Position numbers and translations under genes: made by a program
Part shown: positions 20,587 to 32,408 of the stretch, piece by piece
How positions within the stretch are numbered: position 1 is the first letter of the stretch
How the letters are laid out: the number at the start of each line of letters is the position of its first letter
Notes under the pieces: generated by a model
Told to the model about the DNA's origin: nothing
Database searches by the model: none
What the model saw: the letters and a program-made list of their open reading frames with translations, nothing else
Origin: Isochrysis galbana
Taxonomy: Eukaryota > Haptophyta > Isochrysidales > Isochrysidaceae
Reading direction: 5' to 3'
DNA: 64,000 bases
Assembly: GCA_018136815.1 (NCBI GenBank)
Contig: CM030931.1
Location: 11,047,072 to 11,111,071 of the forward strand

Positions 20587-22013
20587 CTGGGTGATGGTGA
20601 TTGAGCGCTTCTCGCCTGCCGAGCAGGTGAGCGCGACTCCCATCGTGCCACACGGCCCGTGGCCCCGGCCACACCACCCTCAGCAGCCATGCTGGTCCCC
20701 CTCATGGGGGATAGCTGGCTGTGAGCCCCACCTGACCCACAATAGACGAGCCACATTGACTTTGACTTTCCAATGGGCATGCTTTATGGCAGGCCGCCTC
20801 GGCGGCTTGGCGGCGCAACCCGAGACCGGGTGGCCCGTATGGGCGCAATCCTCACACACCAACTGATACGAATCCTACCAAGAGGCTGGCTCATCAACGC
20901 ACATAACAGCCTGACATCACTGCATTCCCCCAAGAGGGCTAACCAGAGGACACATCCACGCGCGTATCGGTCAAGTGCTCACCGCCCAGCCCCCAGCCCC
21001 CCCATCGTACTCGTACTGTGCCACTGTGCCCGGCACAAGAAGTTCCATCCGATGACGAACAAGAAGCGGTAGGCACCGATGCGAACTACGACCCCTCCCT
21101 GCACCAAGAATCACACCTTTACAAGACCCTTCAGTATACGCCGCCATTGGCTCGAGCTGCTCCTCGAACTCGTAGGGCGAGTTGATGGTTGACCCCGAGC
21201 CAAACTTCTGGGCCCGGTCCATCAAAGGCTCGTGGCATGTGGCATGTGGCGGTCTATGAAGACTGCGCGCAACAATTCAAAGAGCGCTATGGCGAGCTCA
21301 CCACCCTCCGCATCACCCAAACGGACACCACCGTCCGCCAGCAGGGCAGTCTGGCTCCTGGCAAGCCATCAGCAATCAGGCAGCTGCCAAGCGAGCATGC
21401 GTGGTTCCTCCCCCATACGGTAGGGGAGAGAGAGTGGGGGCTCGTGCCCCGCCATGGGCGAACTAAGTATAAACTTAGTGCAAACAGCACATATGGGCAA
21501 ATAAACTAAGGTTGTCCTATTGGTTTCTCAGGATAGGCAGGCTAGGCGGGCTCAAGGATATCCCCTGCCTTGCAATCGCGCTCGCTGATGTTGCGCCTGC
21601 ATCTCTCTTCTATCAGTCGACAAGAGAAGACGAAGCGAAGACGCACAAACGCATGAAGCAAGGCTCCGCGCGTGCTGCACAACCAACGACAGACGGTGAA
21701 GCAGCGTACACGTTGAGGTGTGCTACGGTCCAATGGACCGACTTCTCCGTCCAGCGGACCATCTTGCCAGCACCTATAAAAATGAGACTCCGAGCTCGGA
21801 GCTTGGACACGCACACAACCTGTGCACCCGTCGCCGACTAAGAAATAACGCGATGCTATGCAAGATGGGCCACCAAACCGCTCAATATTGCTCACCGTGA
21901 AGAAAGAGGTTGAGCCCCCCAAAACAGCTCACTGGGCAGGATGAGTAGCTGGGGTGGCATGCGAACACGCGATTAAACTAAAATATGTCGGAATGGTCCG
22001 CGAGTGCCGCGTC
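20587..22013. other. Intergenic; repeat B copy and a possible orphan exon
   Basis: At 21225-21090 on the minus strand a short open stretch reads MDRAQKFGSGSTINSPYEF and on to EGSCK just before a GT. It looks coding but has no partner exon and I do not recognise it. At about 21330-21490 lies a partial copy of repeat B (plus sense). The rest shows nothing I can support. Confidence 0.45.
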
Positions 22014-23696
22014 TCAGCTCAAAAAATCCTCGTCGGACGACGTAGCCATCGCGATCCGTGGCCGTCGATAACGGCCGTCAGCCGCCGCGGGGGGCCGGCT
22101 ATTACTGCTGCGTCTAGGATCGGGACTGTCGTCGACGTCCGTCACGCTGCCTTCACTATCAGCAAACGGGTCCTCATCCTGGAGCGCCTCATCGTAATCG
22201 GGAAATGCGTCTTCGCTGAAGCTGCTGTACAACGATGAGATGGTCGAGCCGGCGTGCGAGATAATGGGGCGGCTCGTCGAGGACGAGGTGTGCAACGGAT
22301 CGCCATGGGACGGGGCTTTGAGTTCGGGTGAGCCGGACGGCGAAGGCCGTGGCCGCGTGGCTGCGGCGTCCGGCATTTCACCCGGGAACTTGCCTGTCCA
22401 CCTTGCCGGGGCTGTGGGCGGAAGCGACGTGGGGTCCTTGGTCCTTTTCACCGGCGAAATTGCCAGGAATTGCCGCACAGCCTCCTCCTCCTCGTTGCTA
22501 ACGACGAGCTCCATCGCCTGTGCGAACTGCCTTCTTCCCACGTGGTGCTTCAGCCAATAGACTCTCTGCCTCTCGAACTCTTGCTGCTCGCCTGTCAGCT
22601 TGAGCCTCATTGGCGGGAGGACCAAGCCGTGCGCTGGCGACGGTGTGGCGGGCCTTGACGTGGTCAGCGTGGAAGGTTGTGAGGAGGATGGCGATGCATG
22701 CGGCGACTTGGCCGGCGGCGGCAGAGGTAGCGCAATTGACGGTGCCTCGCACCCGCACATTGCAGCAAGAGGAGGGGGCGGCGGATGGGTGGGCTGCAGA
22801 TCTGGCGATTCTGTGGCCGGCCTCATCATAGCACCTGAAGACTGCTTCTCCACTGGGTCGGGTGCAATCCTGGACGAAGCGCCAAGCTCAACCTCGCGGG
22901 CGACGATCGCAGTTGCGGCACGCGCTGCCATTGCGACGCTCACCGCCTCGGCTTCGGCCTTCTTGCGGCCATAATTGGCGGCCTCAGCGACAGCACGCGC
23001 CTGACTCGCCGCCGCTTCCGCCTCCTTCCATGCCGTCTCCGCGGTCACTGCCCTCTCCAAGGCCTTCTCCTTATCCTCCTCTGCCCTTCTGGCCCTCTCC
23101 TCCGCCTGTCTTGCACGCTGCGCTGCCTCGTCCGCCGCGCCCTTTCGCTCTTGTACCTCCGTCTCGAGCTCTGTAAGAGTGTCCTGAAGCGCATTAATCT
23201 GCGACTCATGTGCCTTGCTCATCTCCTCCCGCTCCACCCGGTGTCGCTCATGCACCATCGAGGCAGCCTTGTGCTGAGAGTCTGCCATCGCCGACAGCAC
23301 CTGGTTTTGCGGGGAGGGTGGTGTTCTTCTTCAGAGAGGGGGAGGGGCGGGAGGGGTGGGGGGAGAGAGACAGAAGGGGGGGGGACAGAAACAGAGAGGG
23401 AGGGAGAGGGGGGTGGGGGGTGAAAAAGAGGGGAGACGGAGAGAGGGAGGGAGGGGGAGAGAGGGAGGAAGAGAGGGAGGGAGAGGGAAAGAGAGAGTAG
23501 TATCCACCTGGTCGTGCGCTGCCCTCAGCTCTTCAAGCGCCTGCTGGTGTGCATGGCGTTCGGCGACGAGCGCGGCCTCAGCATCGCGCACAGCGGACTC
23601 CGAAGCAGCTAGACGAGAGGCTAGCTCAGACTCCGCAGAAGGCAGCGAGGGCAGCTTGGAGGAGCGGAGGAGCTTCTTCTTGCTGAAGACGGGCAT
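22014..23696 (-). CDS. Two-exon coiled-coil protein, function unknown
   Basis: Exon 1 is 23696-23508 and exon 2 is 23300-22014, giving 491 residues. The 207-nt intron (23507-23301) starts GTGGAT, ends AACCAG, joins in phase 0 and is almost entirely pyrimidine on the sense strand. The N-terminus is MPVFSKKKLLRSSKLPSLPS, followed by a continuous coiled coil across the splice site to about residue 190, rich in Ala, Glu, Arg and Gln (AAQRARQAEERARRAEEDKE). The middle is Pro/Ser-rich. A conserved-looking helix follows, EQQEFERQRVYWLKHHVGRR then QAMELVVSNEEEEAVRQFL. The tail is acidic and Ser-rich, ending TSSDEDFLS. Probably a structural or scaffold protein. The exact splice join and codon pattern make it a confident gene, though without a family name. 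Confidence 0.75.
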
Positions 23697-26366
23697 CGCG
23701 CAGAGCGCGCCACCACGACCCGACGCCGCGCCCTTGCCCACCTCGGCATTTCTTTACGTACACAGGCCGCCACATATATCTCTCTTCCCTAGGGCAAGCT
23801 TTCGGCCACCGCACCAGGAGAGGAGGAGGCAGGATATTCGCGCGCACCCCGCCCACCACCCTAAAGACTCTACTTCTCCTACCTTACTACTTACTAAGTC
23901 TCTTTCTCTCTCTTCCTTCCTCTTCGCTTTCCTCTCTCCCGCCGCTTTCTCTCTCTGTGCGCAGGATCTCTACTAGAGTAGAACGATATGCAAGCTCTCT
24001 ACTCTACTCTACTACTCTATATTGGAAGGCTTGTAATAGTTCGTGCCCCTCCCCTATGCTAGCCTATGCGCTATGCGAACCAACTATAAAGTTAGTTGAG
24101 GTGTTTTCGCCACAAGCGGGTTGGCAGAGAGAGCAGAGAGAGAGAGAGAGAGGCAGGGAGTGAGGGAAGGAGGGAGAGAGGGAGGGAGGGTGAGTGGGAG
24201 GAGTTGGATATTGGATATCGTCCATAGGGTACGTCATACGTCAGGCCAGGATCCAGGATATGTCATATATCATATACTATATATGTTCATGTTTATGTTT
24301 GGCATATTTCGGTGGATAATTTGGCATACATATTACATTCATGCAACATATTTCGGTGCGTATAAAAAGACCACTCTATAAATATATAATATCGACATGT
24401 ACACATGGCGCGCGCGCGCGCGGCAAAATGGCAAAATCTTCTCCCGCGGCGCGAGCGAGACCCGAGACCCTACGGCCTAGGGAGCTAGACAAGGAGGATG
24501 GGAGGGGGGTAGGCCCCGGCCAGAGTTTCGATCCAAACCCACCCAAATTTCGATTCGAAATTTCGATCACTTTTCAGCAAATTTCGAGCCTCGTTGGCCC
24601 AAATTTCGATCAATTTCGATTCGAAACTTGTGCTTGTGCATCGCCGAGCGTGCGTGCACACGGCACACGCCCGACGCGCTGCATGGCTGCATCGCTGCAT
24701 CGCCTACGAGGGGTGATGGAGGGACGAGGATGCACATTAATATTTCATTGTCATTGTCATTGTCGTCATTGTTCACTTATTTATTGTTCACATTCACACA
24801 ATATTTCTCTCTGTGGTCAACCCACATCAGCCCATCAGCCCACACAACACAAGAGCACACCGCACGCTTGCACGATCTCAGCCCACGGTCCATTTGTTGT
24901 AGCGACTCATCAAGGCCACTTGCCACTTGCAGGTGGTCTGACAACACACCAGACTGTTGCTCCCCATACATCACACGCAAGAGAGAACACACCCCATTCG
25001 TCCCCTCACAGTCCTCGGCGTCGCTTCCGTCGTCGCTGGTCGCTGGAGTTCTTCTCGTTCTCAGATGACGCATCCAGCTCCAGTACATCTTGAGGGCGCG
25101 GGGAGGGTGGGAGTTGGAGCTGACCGGAGCTGCCATCGCCCCCCTCGTCCTCATCTTCTCATCTTCCACCACCTTCTTGGCGGCCGACCGGCCTGCGGGC
25201 GCCATTGCGCCCCACTCCTAAATGTTAAACACAGGAACAGTGTGTTTCTACGGAAGTCAAAAACAGTGTTTTTCACCTTGTTTCTAGGAGACCCCCATGT
25301 CCGGAACAGAGGGTTGCGCGCTGCGCGCGCGCGGTGAGTGAGCGTGCGAGCGAGGCCATAGCCATAGCATTATCAATCCCGCCACTTGATTGCCTGGCCT
25401 CCCACCTTGCACCACTACACCACTAGCTACCACCACTTACCACCTAGCACCTAGCACCTAGTTGGATGCAAGACAATCAATCATCAATCGCAATCATGCT
25501 TGACAGTTACTATCACAATTACACTCCCACCGGAACTACCGGTAGCTGTGAGCTGTGAGCCTACGGGAGATGGATATAAATATATATGTATAATGTACTA
25601 CTATATATATTGTGCGCGCCCCCACGCCGCCGCTCATCGCTCATTGCTCGCCCACCGCCCGCCGCCACCGCATGTTTTGCATATTTTGCATATTTTGCTG
25701 CATATTGCATTTTTAATAATTGCATATTGCATATTGCATATTCGGGGAGTTTTTTTGCATGTTTGCATTTAAAATGCATTTATGCACTACTGCATATTTT
25801 GTATTTTGGTCAAAAAGTGCATATTTCTATTTACTATTACTATTTAGGCCTAATCAGACATCAGCTGATTTTCAGCTCATACTCATTAAAAATCGCATAA
25901 CCAAGAATAAAGTCCATTAACCATTAAAACCGATCTCTATCCCAAAATATAAAATATTGCGTAGGTTCTGGCTCCGCTTTCCGATGCACGTCGTGGCACG
26001 CGGATCCGCCACCATGTAAAGTACAAAGTACCGTATTCCGTATTGACGAGACACCGGGACGATCGGTGATCGGTCAAGTGCGCTGACACTAACACTGGCA
26101 GCCGCCTTGGCAGAAACTAACTTTAACTATTCCACCTGTGCTTCTACTACATTTTGAGGTTGGTCTGTGGGTTGGCATGCCAACTAAAGCACTTTGAGAT
26201 TTCCGGCAGCAAATAATGTGTGTGCGGTCGAAATTTTTTTATTGACCCCGTTGGGTGTCCCTGTATTTTTTTGGCCAAATTCTCTGTATTTCTCACTCGG
26301 AGGGCCGGGGAAGCCCGGGGGAGCGGCGAGGAGTGGGGGGGGGGCACGCCTCTCGCGGCGCGGGCA
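23697..26366. other. Long intergenic region, A/T-rich in part, with short-word clusters
   Basis: At 24130-24200 there is a GA-rich tract. At 24536-24640 the word TTTCGA recurs about eight times, partly as the palindrome ATTTCGATTCGAAAT. At 25665-25800 TGCATAT or its variants recur more than ten times in A/T-rich DNA. The only open frame with any appeal is on the minus strand at 25205-24777 (142 codons, starting MAPAGRSAAKKVVEDEKMRT). It has no recognised domain and I do not call it a gene. Confidence 0.5.
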
Positions 26367-28326
26367 ATGGCGTCGGAGGCGGCGGCGCGCCTGCTCTCGT
26401 GCGGCGCCGAGGGGCGCGGAGCGGCGGTGAGCGTAGTGGCAACTCTACTGGCCAATCTTGCGCGTGAGCCTTCCAACCCGAAGTTCCGGCGCGTTCCCAC
26501 AACCAACGCCCGTGTGGCTGGCGCTCTCGCGTTGCCGGGCGCTGTGGAGCTTCTCTCGGCTGCCGGCTTCAAGAGGGAGGACGAGGTGCTTGTGGTGGGG
26601 ACGAGCGAGGTGGAGACCGGCGCACTTGCTGCATCCGCCCTCGCGGATCTCGACAAAGCAGCAATCGCCGCCGCATCGCCCTTCCTTGTTGCGCTGAGAT
26701 TCGACCATGTACCGCATGGAGCACGTTCATGCTGCAGCCTCGGAGTGGGCGTTGCGCACGTCAGTGGTGCGATGGACAACCTCGTAAGGTTGTGGCCAGG
26801 GCATGCAAACTGTGATGGTGTGTGGTGCACCAACGAGGCCCGCGTCGTTATTGAGGCCCATCAGGTGCGTGCGTCCGCCTGGCGAGTACATGGGACCACC
26901 ATGGGCGCCGACCCTTTCAACTCCCTTCCTGTCTGCGCAGCGTGCTCGAGGTGCCGACGGTGTGCTCGCGCTTTGCGAGCTCACGCCAATGGCTGTTGGT
27001 GCTACCACTGGTCTTGCCTTTGCGAGTGCCGGTCGCGACGGCCGCATCCTCGTTTGGCGGAACTCGCCAGACCTCACACGGCCGCCTACGTTGAGTGCTA
27101 CTTTGGTGGGCCATGGTGACGCGCAGGGTGCTGAGGTCTCTAACTCACAGGTGGTTGTCGCTCTCACCCCGCTGGTGGACGGGAGACTCGCGAGCGTAGG
27201 GTGGGACCAGACTGTACGCGTGTGGGCTGTCGCGGCGCTCTCGGGTGACGCCGACGCCATTTCGAGCCATGTGGTGCTCGGGAGCAAGGGCGCCATCGGC
27301 TCTGCGTGCCTTGCCGTCTGCGAAACGACCGACAAGGCGATCGCTGCCGGATACGGGGACGGTGTCGTGCGTCTGTGGCGCGAAGACACTTTGAATAACG
27401 GAGACTTCAACATTTGCGGTTCCTTCTCGACGGGGACCGTCGTACGAGGTCTTGCTGCGATGGACCGCGGCGGGATCGCCCAGTGCGGGAACGACGGCTT
27501 TGTTCATGTGTGGAGGGCGGACGCAGCAGGCGCGTACCGTGCTGTGGCGTCCTCGCCATCAGTGGGCACCTATGTCTTCTGTATCGCTGCATCGCCGCGC
27601 GCAGACGACCCTCAGGGCCAATGGGAAGTTTTCAGCGGCTCAGACGACGGGCTGATGCGTGCTTGGCGCGAGGGTTGTGAATCTCGGAAGGAACTTCGCT
27701 GTGTCCAAGCCTTTGGCGCGGGGGGCGCAGTATGGAGCATTGACGTAGTGGGCGACGGTGACCTACTGGTGGCGGCGGACACAGGTGGAGTGCTTCTCAT
27801 CTCTCGTGCACCCTCGCGCGCCGGACCCAAGAGCTTGCAGCAATCACAATTAGCGGCGCAGCAGGCGTATGCTGGAGCCAATGAGGCAGCTGACGTGGCG
27901 CGGCCCCCCGCCACCGCCAGTGGCGCGCCTCTAGCGCCTGGTAGCGGATTGCCACTGACATCCGGTGGTGGCGTAGTCGACGGGCAAAGGTATGACTTTG
28001 TGTTCCCAGTGGAGATGGGTGGTGGCGCCTCGCAAATTTACTGGAACAAATGCGACGACCCACGCGACGTCGCTGCGCGTTTTGCGTTGCGGAACGGCGT
28101 GCCACCCGACGAGGTTCAGGATATCGTCAACTTCATCCACCGGGCTTCGGGTTCAACACCGACTGGCGCCGGCAACGGGACTGTGCCTGCCATCACAACC
28201 GTCGACGAGCAGGCGAATCGCATCGCCCAGTTAGTATCAATGGGATTCGACCGTGGCCGCTCCCGCACCTCACTAGAGAAAACGGGCTGGGACGTCGAGG
28301 CCGCACTCGCGATTTTGCTCAGCTGA
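26367..28326 (+). CDS. PUB-WD40-PFU-UBA protein (PLAA/Doa1-like ubiquitin factor)
   Basis: Exons 26367-26864 and 26941-28326 join across a 76-nt GT-AG intron (GTGCGT to GCGCAG, phase 0), giving 627 residues. Residues ~20-80 match a PUB domain: LLANLAREPSNPKFRRVP, then ALPGAVELLSAAGFKREDE. PUB domains bind the tail of Cdc48/p97. Residues ~110-445 are WD40 blades (GRDGRILVWRN, GWDQTVRVWAV, GYGDGVVRLWRE, GNDGFVHVWRA, GSDDGLMRAWRE). Residues ~515-570 match the PFU ubiquitin-binding domain (YDFVFPVEMGGG and then DIVNFIHRAS). Residues ~591-627 form a UBA domain (RIAQLVSMGFDRGRSR then GWDVEAALAILLS). Animal PLAA and yeast Doa1 have WD40-PFU-PUL; here the PUL is absent, and an N-terminal PUB plus a C-terminal UBA appear instead. 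The protein probably links ubiquitylated clients to Cdc48. Confidence 0.9.
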
Positions 28327-28868
28327 GCGGGGAAAAGGCCCTCGGCTGCCAGGAGTGTAGATAACATGAAGCTTTTCTTCAGTATGTAGGATGCTGCTGC
28401 TGCATGCTGATGTGCCGCCCAACTAGTTGAGTGCGCGCTATAAGTTTGAGGTGGTTGAAACGAGGGTGAAGGTGCCACGATCGCACTAGTACCTCGAAAC
28501 TTGCAACCACAAGCCACGAGATGCAAATTCCAATCGCGCACTCCCACTCCCACTCCTCACAAGATCATCGTCGAAGAGGGAAGAATATGGTTTAAAAATT
28601 CCGCCACACGAACGAACGGTGCGAGGCAGTGTGCAGTGTGCTTGTGTGTTACTCCCTACTACCACCCTTCCCAATCAATATCCCCAATGAGCCTCAGCCG
28701 GCGAGCTCATAAAACCTAGCCAGAGGCCATAAACAGCTTACATTGTCATTGCCGACGTTGTATTTGTCATTGCCATTGTTAATTATTAGTTAATAGTCAA
28801 TGAACAAGTAATAGAAATAGCAATCACACTCATTCCAAAACCAAAACATAAAGTAAAAAAGGGATTCT
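28327..28868. other. Intergenic; copy of short repeat E
   Basis: At about 28610-28675 lies a diverged copy of repeat E (GAGGCAGTGTGC, then CTCCCTACTACC), also at 39303-39400 and 43654-43741. Nothing else was seen. Confidence 0.5.
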
Positions 28869-28886
28869 TAATATTAAGCAGCTATA
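28869..28886. repeat. Target-site duplication, 3' side of family A copy 2
   Basis: The 18-base word TAATATTAAGCAGCTATA occurs here and again at 30029-30046, exactly at the two ends of the family A element between them. Confidence 0.85.
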
Positions 28887-30028
28887 TTTTTTTATTTTTA
28901 GCAAATTTTTATGGATCGCGAAGCGGCAAAGGAATGGGACTAGCGCTCACTCATGACAGGACTCCCTGCCGCGGCAAGCGCAAGCACCCTTCCCCCCTTG
29001 TGCCACCCAGCTCTTCACTAGCCTTCTACCTGCGCTAGCCGGAGCGCCCCTCCCTCCACACTCAGAAAGCCCCCCACGCCAAGATCCTATATTGGTCTCG
29101 CAGGCAAGGGGGCCTAATGGGAGGGTGAGGAGCAACTCCTCAAAGAGGAGCTGTGGGGAAGGAGATGTCTGAGTGGCGGCGCTGTACCCTTGCGCTAGGC
29201 ATGGGCAGCGACGCCGCCTCAAGACATGTCCTCCCTCTTGTCTTGAGTCGAAATTTTTGGTGCTTGAAACAGAGGACGAGGGGGTTTGTGCTTCTTGGGT
29301 TGGTTGTAGATGGAAGAGGGAGTGGGAAAGGAAGTGAAGTGTTGAAAGAGGGCCCAAGGCAGGGCACTGAGTTGTAGGTACTTGTGGCCCACAAGAGTGG
29401 GGCGAAGAAGAGAAGTGTATCAACATGTGTCTTGAGTTGAAATTTTTGGTGCTTGAAACACAAGGCGAGGGGGTTCGTGTTGTTTGGGTTGGTTGTAGTG
29501 TGAAGGGGGAGTGGGAGAGGGAGTCAAGTGTTGAAAGAGGGCCCAAGGCAGGGCACTGAGTTGTAGGTACTTGTGGCCCACAAGAGTGGGGTGAAGATGA
29601 GAAGTGTGTCAACATGTTGGAAAACAGAGGCATTGAGTGCTCTCTGTGGAAGATTGATGGTTGTGAAGTGCCCTCCCATGTTGGGTGCACTGATGGTAGA
29701 GGTTTCCACCATGGGGAGGGCAGCTGAAATGCCCTCCCACATGAGGTGCTCTTGGGGTGGGAGGGTTTCCCACTGTTGGAGGGGGTCTCAAAGACCCCCT
29801 GCATGATGCGCAGAGCCATGGTGGCAACCTGTTCGGTGCCAGTGCTCGCCACCCCGCGCGCTCGCGCGGGTGTGGTTTGGATGGGCTGGATGGGCTTTGA
29901 GAGGGCTTTCTGACGAGCCGCCTCGGGCGGCGTGGGGCGTCCCAGGTGGGGCGCAGTGGCGAGGGTCGCCTGAGGCGCGGGAGCGGTCGCGGCACGCTCC
30001 ATAGTTCAAACTATAACAATAGTTTTTC
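28887..30028 (-). mobile_element. Family A retroposon-like element, copy 2 (full length)
   Basis: The 1142-bp element is read on the minus strand. Its 5' end is a short hairpin (AACTATTGTTATAGTT) directly followed by ATGGAGCG. It ends in an A-rich tail (CTAAAAATAAAAAAA) and is flanked by an 18-base direct repeat. A 351-codon frame (30002-28947) is open across nearly the whole element. It starts MERAATAPAPQATLATAPH and holds two in-frame 63-residue units with SPHSCGPQVPTTQCPALGPL, then a basic tract RRRRCPCLAQGY. No reverse transcriptase is encoded, so the element would depend on another element's machinery. Target duplication, A-rich tail and truncated relatives all fit reverse-transcription-based insertion. 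What the ORF product does is unknown. Confidence 0.75.
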
Positions 30029-30046
30029 TAATATTAAGCAGCTATA
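30029..30046. repeat. Target-site duplication, 5' side of family A copy 2
   Basis: Second copy of TAATATTAAGCAGCTATA, abutting the 5' end of the element. The bases on either side of the two copies differ, as expected for a duplication made at insertion. Confidence 0.85.
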
Positions 30047-30167
30047 CTATAGCTCTATATAGCTGTTGCTGGCGCCCCATAGTCTGGCCACCGCCACCTC
30101 CTCCGTCTTCCGCCGGCGGCTTCGCACCTGCGCTCGCATCTCCGCCTCCGCTTCTTCTTCAGCTAAG

Positions 30168-30832
30168 GCAACTATCGTTATAAACGATACGGTAGCAGGC
30201 CTGGAGCGCGCCTCGCTCCCACCCACTCTGCTGCCTCTCCCCGCCTACCCCACCGCGCCGACTGAACCACGACATGACGGACGCTGCGCAGGCGCAGCGC
30301 CCTCCAGCCAGGGCCATGTCAGCCAAGGTACCCGCGAGCAACGGCCCGAGCCAAGAGCCAAGCCCACAATGCCACACGGCACACGGACAAGACTCACCTC
30401 AACAACACACAACACACCAGCGAGGAACGACAAAGGCGGTCTTAAGCCCAGCGCGGAGCTAGTGGAACTAGCCTCCAAGCTGGGGATCGCACACGCTGTT
30501 GAGGGGACCACGGAACAAGGGAACAAAGGAAATTGAAACATCGATACACCTACCAAAGTCGCTGATAGAGACAATGGAACCTGGATATAAACCAAACAAA
30601 CAAAAAGCGACCAGACGGACACACTCGACAACAAAGACAATTCCAGAAGGCCTGCCCGGACCCCACACTCTAAACCAGGCCTCAGGTAGCGCACCGAGGC
30701 CGGACCCCGGAAACCGAAGAAAAAGGAAAGAAGGGGGGCAGGGGAAGAGGTGGAGGGAGGGATAATAAGGGCGGTGTAGATAGCGAAGGGAAGTCCCATA
30801 ACTAGTAGGTGTGTAGCCCTGAATCTTCAGAA
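30168..30832 (+). mobile_element. Family D element, copy 1 (short form)
   Basis: It begins with a hairpin (CAACTATCGTTATAAACGATA) closely followed by TGGAGCGCGCCTCGCTCC, and ends with the conserved 3' block from AGGCCTGCCCGG to GTAGCCCTGAATCTTCAG. Both ends match the longer copy at 43754-45180. The middle is diverged or partly deleted. Open frames inside are not conserved between copies. Mechanism of movement is not evident from this copy alone. Confidence 0.5.
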
Positions 30833-30839
30833 GTTTTTT

Positions 30840-30930
30840 GTTTTGGTTCCTCCCCCATGGCAGGGGAGGAGTGGAGAGAGGGGGGGGCTCGTGCCCCCCC
30901 ATGGGTCAACCAAGTATCAACTTAGTTGCG
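30840..30930 (+). repeat. Dispersed repeat family B, copy 3 (core only)
   Basis: Nearly identical over about 85 bases to 51670-51757: GGTTCCTCCCCCATGGCAGG, a G-run, CTCGTGCCCCCCCATGGGTC and AAC.TAGTT at the end. Confidence 0.75.
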
Positions 30931-31216
30931 CATCGCGTATTTGGAAACGAGGGGTACCAAATGAAGGCAAACGACCTTACGCTGAACTGCGAAATGCAAG
31001 CGCCCGTCACTCAACACGAAAAGTAAATACACAACAACAGGTAGCCCGATGGCGTAAGAAGAAGTAGGGAGGAAAGCCATCAGGAATCGGTACACGCCGC
31101 CTGTCACCGGAGACCCACTACACCCAGCCCCTAGGTAGAGCACGAGGGGACGAGCCGCAAGAGGCAGGTGTAGGGGGGATAAGGGAAGCGGGCGTGGCTG
31201 CATAGAAGATAGAGGC

Positions 31217-31469
31217 TGTGCAGGGTCGCGCGCGCGGCGGGACCATTAAGAAGTTTTTTTCAGGGTGTCGGTGTTGGAGCGGGGCGAGCGGCGCGCGGCG
31301 ACGAGCAAAGAAGAGAGCGTCGGCCTCCCCCCCCGCGGGAGGACCTACCGTTTTCTTTCTCCGGTCTTCTCGCATCGCTGCTCCGTTGGCGTTCACTTGC
31401 GTAAACTAAAGCTCACTGTCTAGAAAAAAAAACTTCTTAATATTCTCGCCGCGCGCGCGACCCTGCACA
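31217..31469. mobile_element. Short terminal-inverted-repeat element (MITE-like)
   Basis: A 253-bp unit has ends that are reverse complements over about 44 bases: left TGTGCAGGGTCGCGCGCGCG, then GGCGGG and an AAGAAGTTTTTTT block; right the complement with GGCGAGAATATTAAGAAG. No coding capacity. This is the structure of a non-autonomous DNA transposon. A target-site duplication is not clear. The word GCTCACTGTCTAGA occurs just inside and just outside the right end. Confidence 0.65.

Positions 31470-32408
<939 letters not shown>

Noticed and set aside
22240-23176. Several plus-strand frames of 90-125 codons opposite the coiled-coil gene
   Set aside because: Antisense shadows; the minus-strand gene has an exact splice join and coherent coiled-coil pattern.
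24341-25093. 250-codon frame in the A/T-rich intergenic region
   Set aside because: Crosses TTTCGA word repeats and changes composition abruptly; no domain and no splice partner.
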